NCBI GenBank assembly: GCA_964456625.1
Contig: CAYWBO010000023.1
Coordinates: 1-34,169 of the forward strand
Direction of reading: 5' to 3'
DNA: 34,169 nucleotides
Source of the DNA: Sulfidibacterium sp964456625
GTDB lineage: Bacteria; Bacteroidota; Bacteroidia; Bacteroidales; F082
Shown: piece by piece, positions 10,101 through 17,957 of the stretch
How the letters are laid out: every line of letters starts with the position of its first letter
Numbering within the stretch: the stretch's first letter is position 1
Program-made: the position numbers and the translations under genes
Notes under the pieces: generated by a model
Told to the model about the DNA's origin: nothing
Databases searched by the model: none
What the model saw: only the letters and a program-made list of their open reading frames with translations

Positions 10101-10345
10101 TAACCAACGTAAGAGAACACCAAAATGGAACCAGGTTTTACACTGATAGAATAATTACCTTTTAAATCAGTAACTGTTCCTGAAGTGGTTTTCTTTACAC
10201 TAACACTAACACCAGGCAATGACTGTCCGGTGCTTGCATCAGTAACCGTTCCCGAAATCTGAATATTCTGGGCCATTGCCGGGAGGGCAGTGGAGAAAAT
10301 CAGTACCAGGAATAGAATGCCTAACACATGTACTTTTTTTTTCAT
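7178..10345 (-). CDS. SusC/RagA family TonB-linked outer-membrane transporter
   Basis: The protein is 1055 residues, the usual size. It has a signal peptide (residues 1-26, ending ALPAMAQ), then the carboxypeptidase-regulatory-like domain (about 28-105, ISGTVTDASTGQSLPGVSV), a TonB-box-like stretch NEVVVVGYGTQQKK, the plug (MQGQTAGVNITPSSGQPGG, IRGVGTIGNSGPLYVVDG, LKDAASCAIYGINGANGVV), and a long beta-barrel ending in a terminal Phe (LIGLNVNF). It imports oligosaccharides captured by the SusD partner, powered by TonB-ExbBD. It is first in the minus-strand operon susC-susD-lipoprotein. Its predicted promoter lies at 10606-10613 with the shared 32-bp element at 10641-10672, leaving an untranslated leader of about 250 bases. 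Confidence 0.97.
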   Translation of the reverse strand: MKKKVHVLGILFLVLIFSTALPAMAQNIQISGTVTDASTGQSLPGVSVSVKKTTSGTVTDLKGNYSISVKPGSILVFSYVGYQSQTFVVNQQKTINVELKSSTTGLNEVVVVGYGTQQKKLITGATVSETGAQLMKRNTTNALQAMQGQTAGVNITPSSGQPGGGMKVNIRGVGTIGNSGPLYVVDGVITGDISYLDPSDIKSIDILKDAASCAIYGINGANGVVLITTKGGTIGPNGEEAPKSHISFDYYTGWQNVPRKLNVLNSKEYATIMNEEAVNSGAPLFFTQDQINAMGPGTDWMNIMFAKNVPTQNLSVTASGGTSVSAYTLAFSHTEQGGILGGSNLSNYERYNFRMNSERKMYGNFMRIGEHLTYSHVNQRGVADGGIYGNSLRGAITTSPFLAMYDSTGQYLNSSNSTFYKGGPWNNNEANPYALMALTNQHRNQYDKLLGDVYAEINPVKGLKLKSTFGFEYDGSKSHSYTPVYDLSLYAFTTDPTVSQNLSSSYTWNWDNTANYIFNVKKNHFDVLVGSSIRKSQGSWMYGSNSGTMLFNSLFYGYLSDAAITSFTATYPDSTALKNSISLSGEANSVVAHASFFGRINYDYKQTFLATAVFRYDGSTNFAPGHQWAAFPSFSAGWVMTNEDFMKPFKKWLDFFKLRGSWGVNGNDAIAMFQYESLIGLTNATYNIGGSDVPGSYPQTIGNPALKWETSHQLDFGFDAGLFNDKVTASFDWYNKDTKNWLVQAPLLATAGVSTPPYINGGNVINKGVEVQVTYNDRIGTDFRFSITGTYTYNKNDVTDVPTEDGIIHGPTNSLYVNAPEFYRAQSGYPIGYFWGYKTDGVFQNWAQIEAYKNGNGQLIQPNAQPGDLKFVDVNGDGMISAADKTNLGDPNPHNLFGASFSCSYKGLDFSIEASGVSGNKIAQAYGSGGYANWTTAILNRWHGDGTSNFLPRVTINNSNWSEFSDIYLQNGAYLRVTNITLGYDFAKLIKFKYMSKCRVYLAANNIFTFTKYDGMDPAVGYTASGQGNYSFGQGVDLGFYPTPKTYLIGLNVNF

Positions 10346-10600
10346 AAGAAACTCTTTTAATTAATTAATCCGTTATAAAGTCATGTTAACTTTCCAAAAC
10401 CTGCAACTTTAAACATGACAAATCACCAAGTTCTGATAACTTAAAACCTGCTGAACCAAGTTCCGGTTTGTTGCTGATAATAATCCTCATTCGTTATGGG
10501 TAAATTAATTCTACTTACTTTTGATTCCCTTTAAAAATGAACACCGGAAAATTTCATTTTCCAAAAGCTTAATCTCCCACTTTGCAGTACATTTATTCTT
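10346..10600 (-). other. Long 5' leader of the susC operon
   Basis: If the promoter at 10606-10613 is used, this stretch is the untranslated leader. It contains two copies of ACCAAGTTC (10425-10433 and 10455-10463) and two of AAAACCTGC (10396-10404 and 10443-10451, plus-strand spelling) at different spacings. I see no open frame of note, no known riboswitch and no obvious terminator. Confidence 0.4.
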
Positions 10601-10605
10601 TCTAA

Positions 10606-10613
10606 CAAAAGTA
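10606..10613 (-). promoter_or_regulatory. Predicted -7 box of the susC operon promoter
   Basis: The minus strand reads TACTTTTG, an exact match to the Bacteroidetes -7 consensus TAnnTTTG. No TTTG -33 box is present at the usual spacing. Instead the conserved element at 10641-10672 lies just upstream, as expected for an activator-dependent promoter. Transcription would start near 10598, giving a leader of about 250 bases. Confidence 0.6.
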
Positions 10614-10640
10614 TATTGGACTTTTACTATCTGTATTTAA

Positions 10641-10672
10641 TATTTGGACAAAAAAATGGATTATCTGGCCAT
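10641..10672 (-). promoter_or_regulatory. Conserved 32-bp regulatory element upstream of susC (copy 1)
   Basis: Read on the minus strand it contains TGGCCAGATAAT followed by TTTGTCCAAATA. It is identical at 30 of 32 positions to 22083-22114 upstream of the esterase gene. In both places the -7 box begins at position 60 counted from the first base of the element. The core TTTG-TC-CAAA is a small inverted repeat, suggesting a dimeric regulator. A hybrid two-component or similar activator is likely, but no such gene is in the window. Confidence 0.8.
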
Positions 10673-10726
10673 TTATATCGTTTTCGAAAATGGAGGCATA
10701 GAAATTATTACAAAAAATTACCCCAC

Positions 10727-10749
10727 ATCATGCAGTATTACTGCATGAT
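10727..10749. promoter_or_regulatory. Perfect 23-bp palindrome in the susC-araR divergent region
   Basis: ATCATGCAGTA (10727-10737), one T, then TACTGCATGAT (10739-10749): eleven-base arms with a one-base centre and no mismatch. On DNA this would be a good dimeric operator, lying about 55 bp upstream of the susC shared element. In RNA it would form a hairpin only with some central bases unpaired. The bound factor is unknown. Confidence 0.6.
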
Positions 10750-10793
10750 ATACCTTACTATTAGCCATCTCTTATTTTCTTAAATAATGCTAA

Positions 10794-10904
10794 TGCAAAT
10801 CCTTCAAAAAAGAACTGTGTTTTTGAAATTTGCAAAGTGATCTGGTGTAATTTTTTTTATTAAGAAACACAACTTTTATTGAGCCGGGTTCTCCCGGCTT
10901 TTTT
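10794..10904 (+). ncRNA. Candidate structured small RNA ending in an intrinsic terminator
   Basis: A long hairpin pairs TGCAAAT plus TTCAAAAA (10794-10810, two-base CC bulge) with TTTTTGAA plus ATTTGCA (10820-10834), 15 bp in all. Forty-seven bases further on, a GC-rich terminator (10882-10904) points rightward. No plus-strand gene precedes this terminator, because the only neighbour, susC, leaves in the other direction. A rightward untranslated RNA is the simplest reading. Its 5' end is not defined: I find no exact TAnnTTTG box just upstream, and it may begin as far left as the palindrome at 10727. It could equally be a leader or insulating structure for araR. Confidence 0.4.
10882..10904 (+). 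terminator. Rightward intrinsic terminator without an upstream gene
   Basis: AGCCGGG (10882-10888), loop TTCT, CCCGGCT (10893-10899), then a T run to 10904. It is a textbook rho-independent terminator on the plus strand. It may end the candidate small RNA or shield araR from stray transcription. Confidence 0.8.
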
Positions 10905-11328
10905 AAATTCCATGCTAACTAATATTATGTAAGTTGTTTATTGTCAGAAAATTATAAACGAGCATTTATTTATTAATTTCTTCTGCCGACATGCTGATTT
11001 CTACACAGAAAAGGTGTATTTTAAACACAAACTAAGACAAAACATTTTGATGAAAAATGGTTTAACAACAAACTATTTTTGGAATTATAACTGGTTTTTC
11101 CCGGAAGATCTTCCAATAATTAAATGAAATTGAAAAGCCTATCGAATCATGGTAATCATATCTTATTTATTATTAGCACTTTGCACAAGATCAATACTAA
11201 CAAGACAAAATAGTATTTCAAAATAATCATCCTCCTTTGTTGTAGTAATTACTCAGAAAAACATCCATCATTTTCTCAAAATAACATATAAACTTTTTTA
11301 CACTTAGTTAAATTTTTAAAAAAAAATT
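10905..11328. other. AT-rich intergenic stretch upstream of araR
   Basis: No coding frame or RNA gene is recognised. Two details stand out: a perfect 12-bp palindrome GGAAGATCTTCC at 11103-11114, and a -7-like TATTTTTG at 11074-11081 on the plus strand. In such AT-rich sequence the latter may be chance. Confidence 0.4.
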
Positions 11329-11336
11329 TATTTTTG
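11329..11336 (+). promoter_or_regulatory. Predicted -7 box of the araR promoter
   Basis: TATTTTTG matches TAnnTTTG exactly. A weak TTAG at 11304-11307 stands where TTTG is expected for -33. Transcription would start near 11343, immediately before the palindrome at 11351-11369. Confidence 0.55.
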
Positions 11337-11350
11337 CATTGGAAATGTTA

Positions 11351-11369
11351 TTACTTAAAACTTAAGTAA
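11351..11369. promoter_or_regulatory. Putative AraR operator (perfect inverted repeat)
   Basis: TTACTTAA, spacer AAC, TTAAGTAA: eight-base arms without mismatch, placed at about +8 to +27 relative to the predicted araR start. This is an ideal place for a repressor to block transcription, so autoregulation by the adjacent AraR is the natural guess. It is not proven to be the AraR site. Confidence 0.55.
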
Positions 11370-11453
11370 CCAGAATATCTTCCGCGTGCAGTACATCTTC
11401 TTTTTGATTTTTTACTTTTTCTTGATTTATGAATTGGTTTAAAAAAATCTATT

Positions 11454-12194
11454 ATGCACGCAGGACTTGTACCAAACGTTTCAGTCGACTCTGTCGTTTT
11501 TGGTTTTGACTCGATCCATCTGAATATTTTACTCATTGGGCGAAGTATCGCCTATAATGGAGTTTTGCATCAGGACTGGAAATTTCCCGGAGACTTAATT
11601 CGTAAAGATGAAGATCTCGACGAGGCTTCCAAGAGAGTTCTTAATGAGCTTACCGGGCTGGAGAAAATATATATGAAGCAGCTCAAAGCCTTTGGCTCTC
11701 TTGACAGGCTGATCAAACGTCCCAGAGATATATCCTGGCTGGTGTCTATCGACCATCCGGAAAAAAGGGTGATAACCATCCCCTATTATTCACTTATTAA
11801 CCTGGAAAAAAACGCCAAAAATGATTTGATGCTGACTGAAAATGCGCGTTGGTTTCCTGTGAATTATGCCAAAAAACTGAACTTAGCTTTCGATCACCAT
11901 GAAATCTTGGAGTTTGCATTAAATACTTTGAGAGAGGAAATACGGACCAAACCGCTGGTGTTTGAATTGCTGCCCACAAAATTCTCACTTACCCAGTTAC
12001 AAAAGATCTATGAAGTGGTTTTTGAAAAACCCTTGGATAAGAGAAATTTCAGAAAAAAAATCGCCAATCTTAGTTACGTCGTACCGTTGAATGAAAAAGA
12101 AAACGATGTCTCTCATCGTCCGGCTAAACTGTATATGTTTAGCAGGGATGTGTATCAAAGGTTAAAATCCCAGAATTTCGATTTTACAATATAA
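11454..12194 (+). CDS. araR: AraR-type Nudix-family transcriptional regulator of arabinose use
   Basis: The protein is 246 residues. Residues 10-150 form a Nudix-like domain. Residues 160-240 are a winged helix of the kind found in NrtR/AraR proteins (FSLTQLQKIYEVVFEKPLDKRNFRKKI). The Nudix box (residues 46-69, from GDLIRKDEDL to NELTGL) is degenerate: the catalytic REXXEE core reads RVLNEL, so hydrolase activity is unlikely and the domain should serve as an effector sensor. In Bacteroides thetaiotaomicron a protein of this architecture (BT0354) was shown to be an arabinose-responsive regulator, and the gene here sits directly before araA as in that organism. ATG 11454 is the first in-frame start after the stop at 11430. 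It lies 112 bases before araA with no clear promoter between, so co-transcription is likely. Confidence 0.9.
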   Translation: MHAGLVPNVSVDSVVFGFDSIHLNILLIGRSIAYNGVLHQDWKFPGDLIRKDEDLDEASKRVLNELTGLEKIYMKQLKAFGSLDRLIKRPRDISWLVSIDHPEKRVITIPYYSLINLEKNAKNDLMLTENARWFPVNYAKKLNLAFDHHEILEFALNTLREEIRTKPLVFELLPTKFSLTQLQKIYEVVFEKPLDKRNFRKKIANLSYVVPLNEKENDVSHRPAKLYMFSRDVYQRLKSQNFDFTI

Positions 12195-12306
12195 TGATCC
12201 GATCTTGAGGTAGCCATTAATAAAATCACAGATCTTATGCATTCAAAGTCAGTGAAAGGTTATTGTAAGATAATACGATAGCCACCATTTTTTAAAATAT
12301 TCTAAT

Positions 12307-13809
12307 ATGAAAACGTTAAGAGAATTAGAAGCCTGGTTTATTACAGGAAGCCAACATTTGTACGGATTGGACGTGCTTAAAAAAGTAGCCGAACATTCAA
12401 CAGAAATTGCTAAAGCATTAGATGCATCTGCTATAATTCCTGTGAAGATTGTTTTTAAACCGGTTGTAAAAACTCCTGAAGAAATTTATCAAGTGTGTGT
12501 CGCTGCCAATTCAACCCCGAATTGTATCGGAATTATCACCTGGATGCACACGTTCTCACCTGCAAAAATGTGGATTGCCAGTCTTAAAATCCTTAACAAA
12601 CCGATATTACATTTACACACGCAGTTCAATCAGGACATTCCTTTCACGGAAATCGACATGGACTTTATGAACCTCAACCAGTCGGCACATGGTGGCCGTG
12701 AATACGGGTTCATGCTATCTCGCATGAGATTGGAGCGTAAGGTCGTCGCCGGCCACTGGAAAGATCCTGATGTCCAGGCTAATATCGGGGCATGGACCCG
12801 CGTTGCATCTGCCTGGCTGGATTCACAAAATGTAAAAATTGCACGTATTGGAGACAATATGCGTCAGGTAGCAGTAACGGAAGGCGACAAAGTTGAAGCA
12901 CAATTAAAATTTGGATGGTCTGTAAATACTTATGGATTGGAGGACGTTATTCAACACGTTCATGCAGCGACGGAATCACAGGTGGATGCATTGGTTTCAG
13001 AATATGAGTCGCTGTATCAAATGGATGCTTCCTGTCAAAAAGGCGGCACAAATTATTCATCGGTCCGCGAAGCTGCACGTATTGAGATTGGCTTACGCGC
13101 TTTCCTTGAAGAAGGCGGATTTGATGGGTTCACGGATACATTTGAAAATTTAGGATCACTGGTTCAGCTTCCCGGGATAGCCGTTCAGCGGCTGATGAAA
13201 GAAGGATACGGATTTGGTGCGGAAGGCGACTGGAAAACAGCTGCCATGCTTCATGCCATGAAAGTAATGGCCCAGGGCTTACCGGGCGGTAACTCTTTTA
13301 TGGAAGATTACACCTATCATTTTAATCCGGATGGCATGGCTGTCCTGGGAGCACACATGCTGGAGATTTGCGAATCAATAGCGGGCGGAAAACCCTCACT
13401 CGAAGTACACCCCTTAGGGATTGGTGGAAAAGCGAATCCGGCCCGTTTGTGCTTTGATGTAGCTCCGGGGCCGGCGATCAATGTTTCATTACTGGATATG
13501 GGCAGCCGTTTCAGACTGCTGGTTAACGAAGTAGATGTGATCGACCCCGTTAAGATGCCGAAGCTACCCGTGGCACGTGCTCTCTGGGTTCCTCAACCCA
13601 ATCTTAAAATAGCCAGCACTGCCTGGATTTATGCTGGCGGAGCCCATCATACCTGCTTCAGTCAGAATATCACAACGGAAAATATTACTGATTTCGCTGA
13701 AATGGCAGGCATCGAGGTTGTTGTCATTGATAAAGATACCAAAATCAATGAGTTTAAGAAAGAACTTAGATGGAACGATTTATATTATCATTTAGCAAAA
13801 GGTTTATAA
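12307..13809 (+). CDS. araA: L-arabinose isomerase
   Basis: The protein is 500 residues, the same length as Escherichia coli AraA. It converts L-arabinose to L-ribulose in the cytoplasm with a Mn2+ cofactor. The opening (LEAWFITGSQHLYG) is diagnostic. The metal/catalytic residue Glu306 is in AEGDWKTAAM. The stretch GGNSFMEDYTYHFNPDG contains the second Glu, and LEVHPLGIGGKANPARL and GGAHHTCFSQ hold further active-site residues. It follows araR and precedes the symporter by 43 bases, in one operon with araD and araB. There is no sign of truncation or frameshift. Confidence 0.98.
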   Translation: MKTLRELEAWFITGSQHLYGLDVLKKVAEHSTEIAKALDASAIIPVKIVFKPVVKTPEEIYQVCVAANSTPNCIGIITWMHTFSPAKMWIASLKILNKPILHLHTQFNQDIPFTEIDMDFMNLNQSAHGGREYGFMLSRMRLERKVVAGHWKDPDVQANIGAWTRVASAWLDSQNVKIARIGDNMRQVAVTEGDKVEAQLKFGWSVNTYGLEDVIQHVHAATESQVDALVSEYESLYQMDASCQKGGTNYSSVREAARIEIGLRAFLEEGGFDGFTDTFENLGSLVQLPGIAVQRLMKEGYGFGAEGDWKTAAMLHAMKVMAQGLPGGNSFMEDYTYHFNPDGMAVLGAHMLEICESIAGGKPSLEVHPLGIGGKANPARLCFDVAPGPAINVSLLDMGSRFRLLVNEVDVIDPVKMPKLPVARALWVPQPNLKIASTAWIYAGGAHHTCFSQNITTENITDFAEMAGIEVVVIDKDTKINEFKKELRWNDLYYHLAKGL

Positions 13810-13852
13810 AATAGGAATCATAAATCATTGTTTTTAACTAATACTAAATTTA

Positions 13853-15571
13853 ATGGCAACACTAGACTGGATCGTTATTGCAATCTTCGGAGCTGCACTT
13901 GTTGGGATTATTCTCTGGGTGTTCAAACAGAAAGAAGAAACTTCCGGCGACTACTTCCTGGCAGGCCGTGATGCAACTTGGCTTGCAATCGGAGCCTCTA
14001 TTTTTGCATCGAACATTGGTTCGGAGCACTTGATTGGATTGGCCGGCGCCGGGGCCTCAAGCGGGATGGCTATGGCACACTGGGAAATTCAGGGATGGAT
14101 GATCTTGATCCTGGGTTGGGTATTTGTTCCTTTTTATTCAAGAAGTATGGTCACCACAATGCCCGAATTTCTTGAACGACGCTACAATAAAGAATCGCGG
14201 TCTTTACTTTCAATTATCTCCTTAATCAGTTATGTTTTGACAAAAGTTGCCGTAACGGTTTATGCCGGCGGCTTGGTATTTAAAACCGTATTTGGAATTG
14301 ACACTATTTGGGGCATTGATTTCTTCTGGATTTCTGCAGTTGGGTTGGTGTTGCTAACGGCTTTATATACCGTAATTGGAGGGATGAAATCTGTTCTATA
14401 TACATCGGTATTGCAAACGCCGATTTTGTTACTGGGCTCCATCATTATTCTGGTGCTTGGTTTGAAGGCCGTTGGTGGTTGGGATCAGGTAGTCGCGGCA
14501 ACCCATTCAGTCAAAGTGAATGCTGAAGGAGATACTATGTTTAACCTGATCAGAAGTAACAAGGACCCGGAATTCCCCTGGCTTGGGGTTTTGATCGGAT
14601 CGGCGGTGATTGGGTTCTGGTACTGGTGTACCGATCAATACATTGTACAACGTGTCCTTTCCGGTAAAAATGAAACTCAATCCCGTCGGGGAGCTATTTT
14701 TGGTGCTTACCTCAAACTGACCCCGGTTTTTCTGTTTTTGATTCCCGGGATGATTGCTTTTGCGATGGCCAAAAAAGGAGTGATCGTCCATGGTCATGTA
14801 TTTACCCTGGCATCTTCCGACGCGGCATTCCCAACACTGGTTAAAGAGTTGTTACCTGCCGGTATGAAAGGGTTGGTTGTATGTGGATTTCTTGCTGCTT
14901 TAATGAGTTCGCTAGCGTCACTATTTAACTCGTCCGCAGCACTGTTTACCATCGACTTTTACAAAAAATACCGCCCCGAGGCCAGCGAGCGCAAATTGCT
15001 AAGCGTCGGGCGTATCGCCACCGTGGTGGTGGTGGTTCTGGGAATCCTGTGGATCCCGGTAATGAGGAGCATCGGTCATGTGCTGTACAATTATTTGCAG
15101 GACGTACAATCGGTTCTGGCTCCTGGAATTGCCGCGGCATTCCTCCTGGGGATTATTTCAACGCGTCCAACGCCCAAGGGAGGACTTTGGGGGTTGATTT
15201 CCGGATTGGTCATTGGGATAACACGTTTGGGTGCAAAAGTATATTACACGAATATTGCCAGTGCTGCCGGATATTCAAGTGTAAAATTGTGGGCCACTGA
15301 TCATGGCGTGCACAATTATTTCTATTTGCTGTTTTATGATGTTAATTGGTTATTCTTTAGTGGAGGGATGTTGGCTTTTTGTATGCTCGTCATCATTGGA
15401 GTTAGCCGGTTTACTCCCAGAGCTTCGGTTGCCCAGTTACAGGGGTTGACATTGTTATCGGCTTCTCCAGAACAAAAAGCTGCGACACGTGCCAGTTGGA
15501 ACAGATGGGATGTCTTTCATACAGTTGTCATCCTGGCGTTGACTGTGGCATTCTACGTCTATTTTTGGTAA
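13853..15571 (+). CDS. Sodium/solute symporter (SSS/SGLT family), probable arabinose importer
   Basis: The protein is 572 residues with about 14 predicted membrane helices, typical of SGLT-like sugar symporters. Family marks are SGDYFLAGRDATWLAIGASIFASNIG near the N-terminus, the LYTVIGGMKSVLYTSVLQ segment, and WYWCTDQYIVQRVLSGKN in the middle. It should carry a sugar across the inner membrane with Na+. L-arabinose is inferred from its position between araA and araD. The start ATG 13853 gives an N-terminal helix directly (LDWIVIAIFGAALVGIILWV). The 25-base gap to araD indicates one transcript. Confidence 0.93.
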   Translation: MATLDWIVIAIFGAALVGIILWVFKQKEETSGDYFLAGRDATWLAIGASIFASNIGSEHLIGLAGAGASSGMAMAHWEIQGWMILILGWVFVPFYSRSMVTTMPEFLERRYNKESRSLLSIISLISYVLTKVAVTVYAGGLVFKTVFGIDTIWGIDFFWISAVGLVLLTALYTVIGGMKSVLYTSVLQTPILLLGSIIILVLGLKAVGGWDQVVAATHSVKVNAEGDTMFNLIRSNKDPEFPWLGVLIGSAVIGFWYWCTDQYIVQRVLSGKNETQSRRGAIFGAYLKLTPVFLFLIPGMIAFAMAKKGVIVHGHVFTLASSDAAFPTLVKELLPAGMKGLVVCGFLAALMSSLASLFNSSAALFTIDFYKKYRPEASERKLLSVGRIATVVVVVLGILWIPVMRSIGHVLYNYLQDVQSVLAPGIAAAFLLGIISTRPTPKGGLWGLISGLVIGITRLGAKVYYTNIASAAGYSSVKLWATDHGVHNYFYLLFYDVNWLFFSGGMLAFCMLVIIGVSRFTPRASVAQLQGLTLLSASPEQKAATRASWNRWDVFHTVVILALTVAFYVYFW

Positions 15572-15596
15572 TGAAATAAATTAAAAGTCATTAAAA

Positions 15597-16289
15597 ATGT
15601 TGGAAGAACTTAAAAAACAAGTATTTGAAGCCAATCTTGAGTTGGTAAAACACAAATTGGTTCTTTTTACTTGGGGAAATGTATCTGCCATAGATCGTTC
15701 GAAAGGCATTATTGCCATCAAGCCGAGCGGTATTCCTTATGAAACCATGAAGTGGGTAGATATCGTACTCGTCGATATGGATGGAAAAGTCGTTGATTCG
15801 GCTTGTAAGCCTTCTTCGGACGCTCCGACACATTTGGTGATTTACAGTCAGTTTTCCGATGTCGGGGGCGTTGTCCATACGCATTCCGAATGGGCAACTG
15901 CATGGGCACAGGCGGGGTTATCCATTCCTGCATTAGGAACCACTCATGCCGATTACTTCTATGGTGATATTCCCTGTACACGATCCCTCAGCCTAGAGGA
16001 AGTCAACGGCGACTACGAAAAAGCTACCGGTAATGTGATCGGGGAAACGTTTCGTGAAAAGAAGATCGACCCGATGGCAATTCCCGGTGTGATCATAAAA
16101 GGTCATGGTCCCTTTGCCTGGGGAACCGATGCCCCTAACGCCGTACACAATGCTGTTGTACTTGAGCAGGTTGCCAAGATGGCGTATCATACATTAATTC
16201 TTAACAACGAAAGTGGATTTGATCAGTTTCTGTTAGACAAACATTATAAACGCAAGCATGGTCCCGATGCATATTACGGGCAAAAATGA
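15597..16289 (+). CDS. araD: L-ribulose-5-phosphate 4-epimerase
   Basis: The protein is 230 residues, close to the 231 of the E. coli enzyme. It turns L-ribulose 5-phosphate into D-xylulose 5-phosphate, the last specific step before the pentose phosphate pathway. The class II aldolase/epimerase fold is shown by LVKHKLVLFTWGNVSAIDR, IKPSGIPYE and the zinc ligands His94 and His96 in VVHTHSEWATAWAQAG, with His170 in IKGHGPFAWGT as the third. GTTHADYFYGDIPCTR is typical of AraD rather than fuculose aldolase. It lies 25 bases after the symporter and 27 before araB. Confidence 0.97.
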   Translation: MLEELKKQVFEANLELVKHKLVLFTWGNVSAIDRSKGIIAIKPSGIPYETMKWVDIVLVDMDGKVVDSACKPSSDAPTHLVIYSQFSDVGGVVHTHSEWATAWAQAGLSIPALGTTHADYFYGDIPCTRSLSLEEVNGDYEKATGNVIGETFREKKIDPMAIPGVIIKGHGPFAWGTDAPNAVHNAVVLEQVAKMAYHTLILNNESGFDQFLLDKHYKRKHGPDAYYGQK

Positions 16290-16316
16290 AAATCTTCAAA
16301 TATTCAAAATAGGATT

Positions 16317-17857
16317 ATGCCAAAATATACGATAGGTGTTGACTATGGTACCGATTCGGTTCGTTCCATCATCGTCGATACCAAAAACGGGAAAGAAATA
16401 GCTGACAGTGTGTTTTACTACCCACGCTGGAAAGAAGGAAAATACTGCAATCCATCACAAAATCAGTTTCGTCAACATCCGCTCGATTACGTTGAAGGAC
16501 TTGAGTTTACAATCCGGGAGGCGTTATCGAAAGCTCCCGATGGGGTTGCAGAAAATGTGGTAGCCATTTCCGTTGATACGACAGGTTCAACCCCCGTTGC
16601 CGTTGATAAAAACGGAACTCCTTTGGCATTGCTCCCGGAATTTGCAGAAAATCCGAATGCCATGTTTGTTTTGTGGAAGGATCATACGGGAACCCGCGAG
16701 GCGGAAGAAATCAATACACTGGCGCGATCCTGGGGCGGAGAAGACTTTACCAAATACGAAGGCGGTGTTTATTCTTCCGAATGGTTTTGGTCAAAAATCC
16801 TGCACGTGCTTCGCGATGATGCCGGGATACGAGATGCCGCCTATTCGTGGGTGGAACATTGCGACTGGATTCCGGCACTGCTTGCCGGGAAAACCGACCC
16901 GACTTCCATGAAACGGAGCCGTTGTGCTGCAGGGCACAAAGCATTGTGGCACGAAGACTGGGGCGGTCTGCCGCCGGAAGATTTTCTGGTGAAACTCGAT
17001 CCTTTACTCAAAGGCTTGCGCGAAAGATTGTTTTCGGATACCGAAACCTGTGAAATCAGTGTGGGAAATCTCTCTCTGGAATGGGCTAAACGCCTTGGAT
17101 TGCCTGATACAGCAGCCGTTGGCGTTGGAGCCTTTGATGCCCACCTGGGGGCCATCGGAGGAGAAATTAAACCCTATTATCTGAGCAAAGTGATGGGAAC
17201 CTCTACCTGCGATATTTTAATCGCCCCGGGAAACGAAGTTAAAGGCAAACTGATCAAGGGCATCTGTGGCCAGGTGGACGGCTCTGTAGTTCCCGGCATG
17301 GTAGGGCTCGAAGCCGGACAATCGGCTTTTGGCGATGTTTATGCCTGGTTTAAAGAACTTTTAATGTGGCCTGTAAATACGCTGTTAAATTCGACTTCTT
17401 TGATCGACGATCCCATTAAAAAACAACTGATCGACGAAATAGTCGCTAAAATGATTCCCGAACTCGAACTACAAGCCACGAAAATTCCGATTGGCGAATC
17501 AGGGATCGTAGCACTCGACTGGATGAACGGCCGTCGGACGCCGGATGCCAATCAGCTGCTAAAAGGTGCGATCACAGGAATCAATCTTGCTTCGGATGCA
17601 CCGCGCATTTACCGTGCGCTGGTGGAAGCTACTGCTTTCGGAGCCAAAAAAATTGTGGATCGTTTTATTGACGAAGGCGTAGAAATTAAAGGCGTCATTG
17701 CCCTGGGGGGCGTGGCAAAAAAATCAAAGTTCGTTATGCAAACTGTTGCTGATGTTCTCAACATGCCGATATTGGTCGCCAGCAGCGAACAAACCTGTGC
17801 CCTGGGTTCTGCCATGGCCGCTGCAGTAGTTGGCGGCGTTTATGACACGGTACTTGA
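16317..17857 (+). CDS. araB: Ribulokinase, C-terminus lost in assembly gap
   Basis: 513 codons are visible before the N run; ribulokinases are usually about 555-565 residues, so roughly 45 are missing. It phosphorylates L-ribulose. The FGGY-kinase fold is clear: N-terminal phosphate loop (YTIGVDYGTDSVRSIIVD), the AraB-type FYYPRWKEG with CNPSQNQFRQHPLDYVEG, the second-domain KVMGTSTCDILIAP, and ALGGVAKKSKFVMQTVADVL followed by QTCALGSAMAAAVVGGVYDT, the adenosine-binding end of the family. The last visible base is 17857. The apparent continuation into an aldose epimerase beyond the gap is an artefact, not a fusion. Confidence 0.95.
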
Positions 17858-17957
17858 NNNNNNNNNNNNNNNNNNNNNNNNNNNNNNNNNNNNNNNNNNN
17901 NNNNNNNNNNNNNNNNNNNNNNNNNNNNNNNNNNNNNNNNNNNNNNNNNNNNNNNNN
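17858..17957. other. Assembly gap of 100 N
   Basis: Exactly 100 N, the usual placeholder for a gap of unknown size. It hides the end of araB and the beginning of galM, and possibly more. Any reading frame drawn across it is meaningless. Confidence 0.98.
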
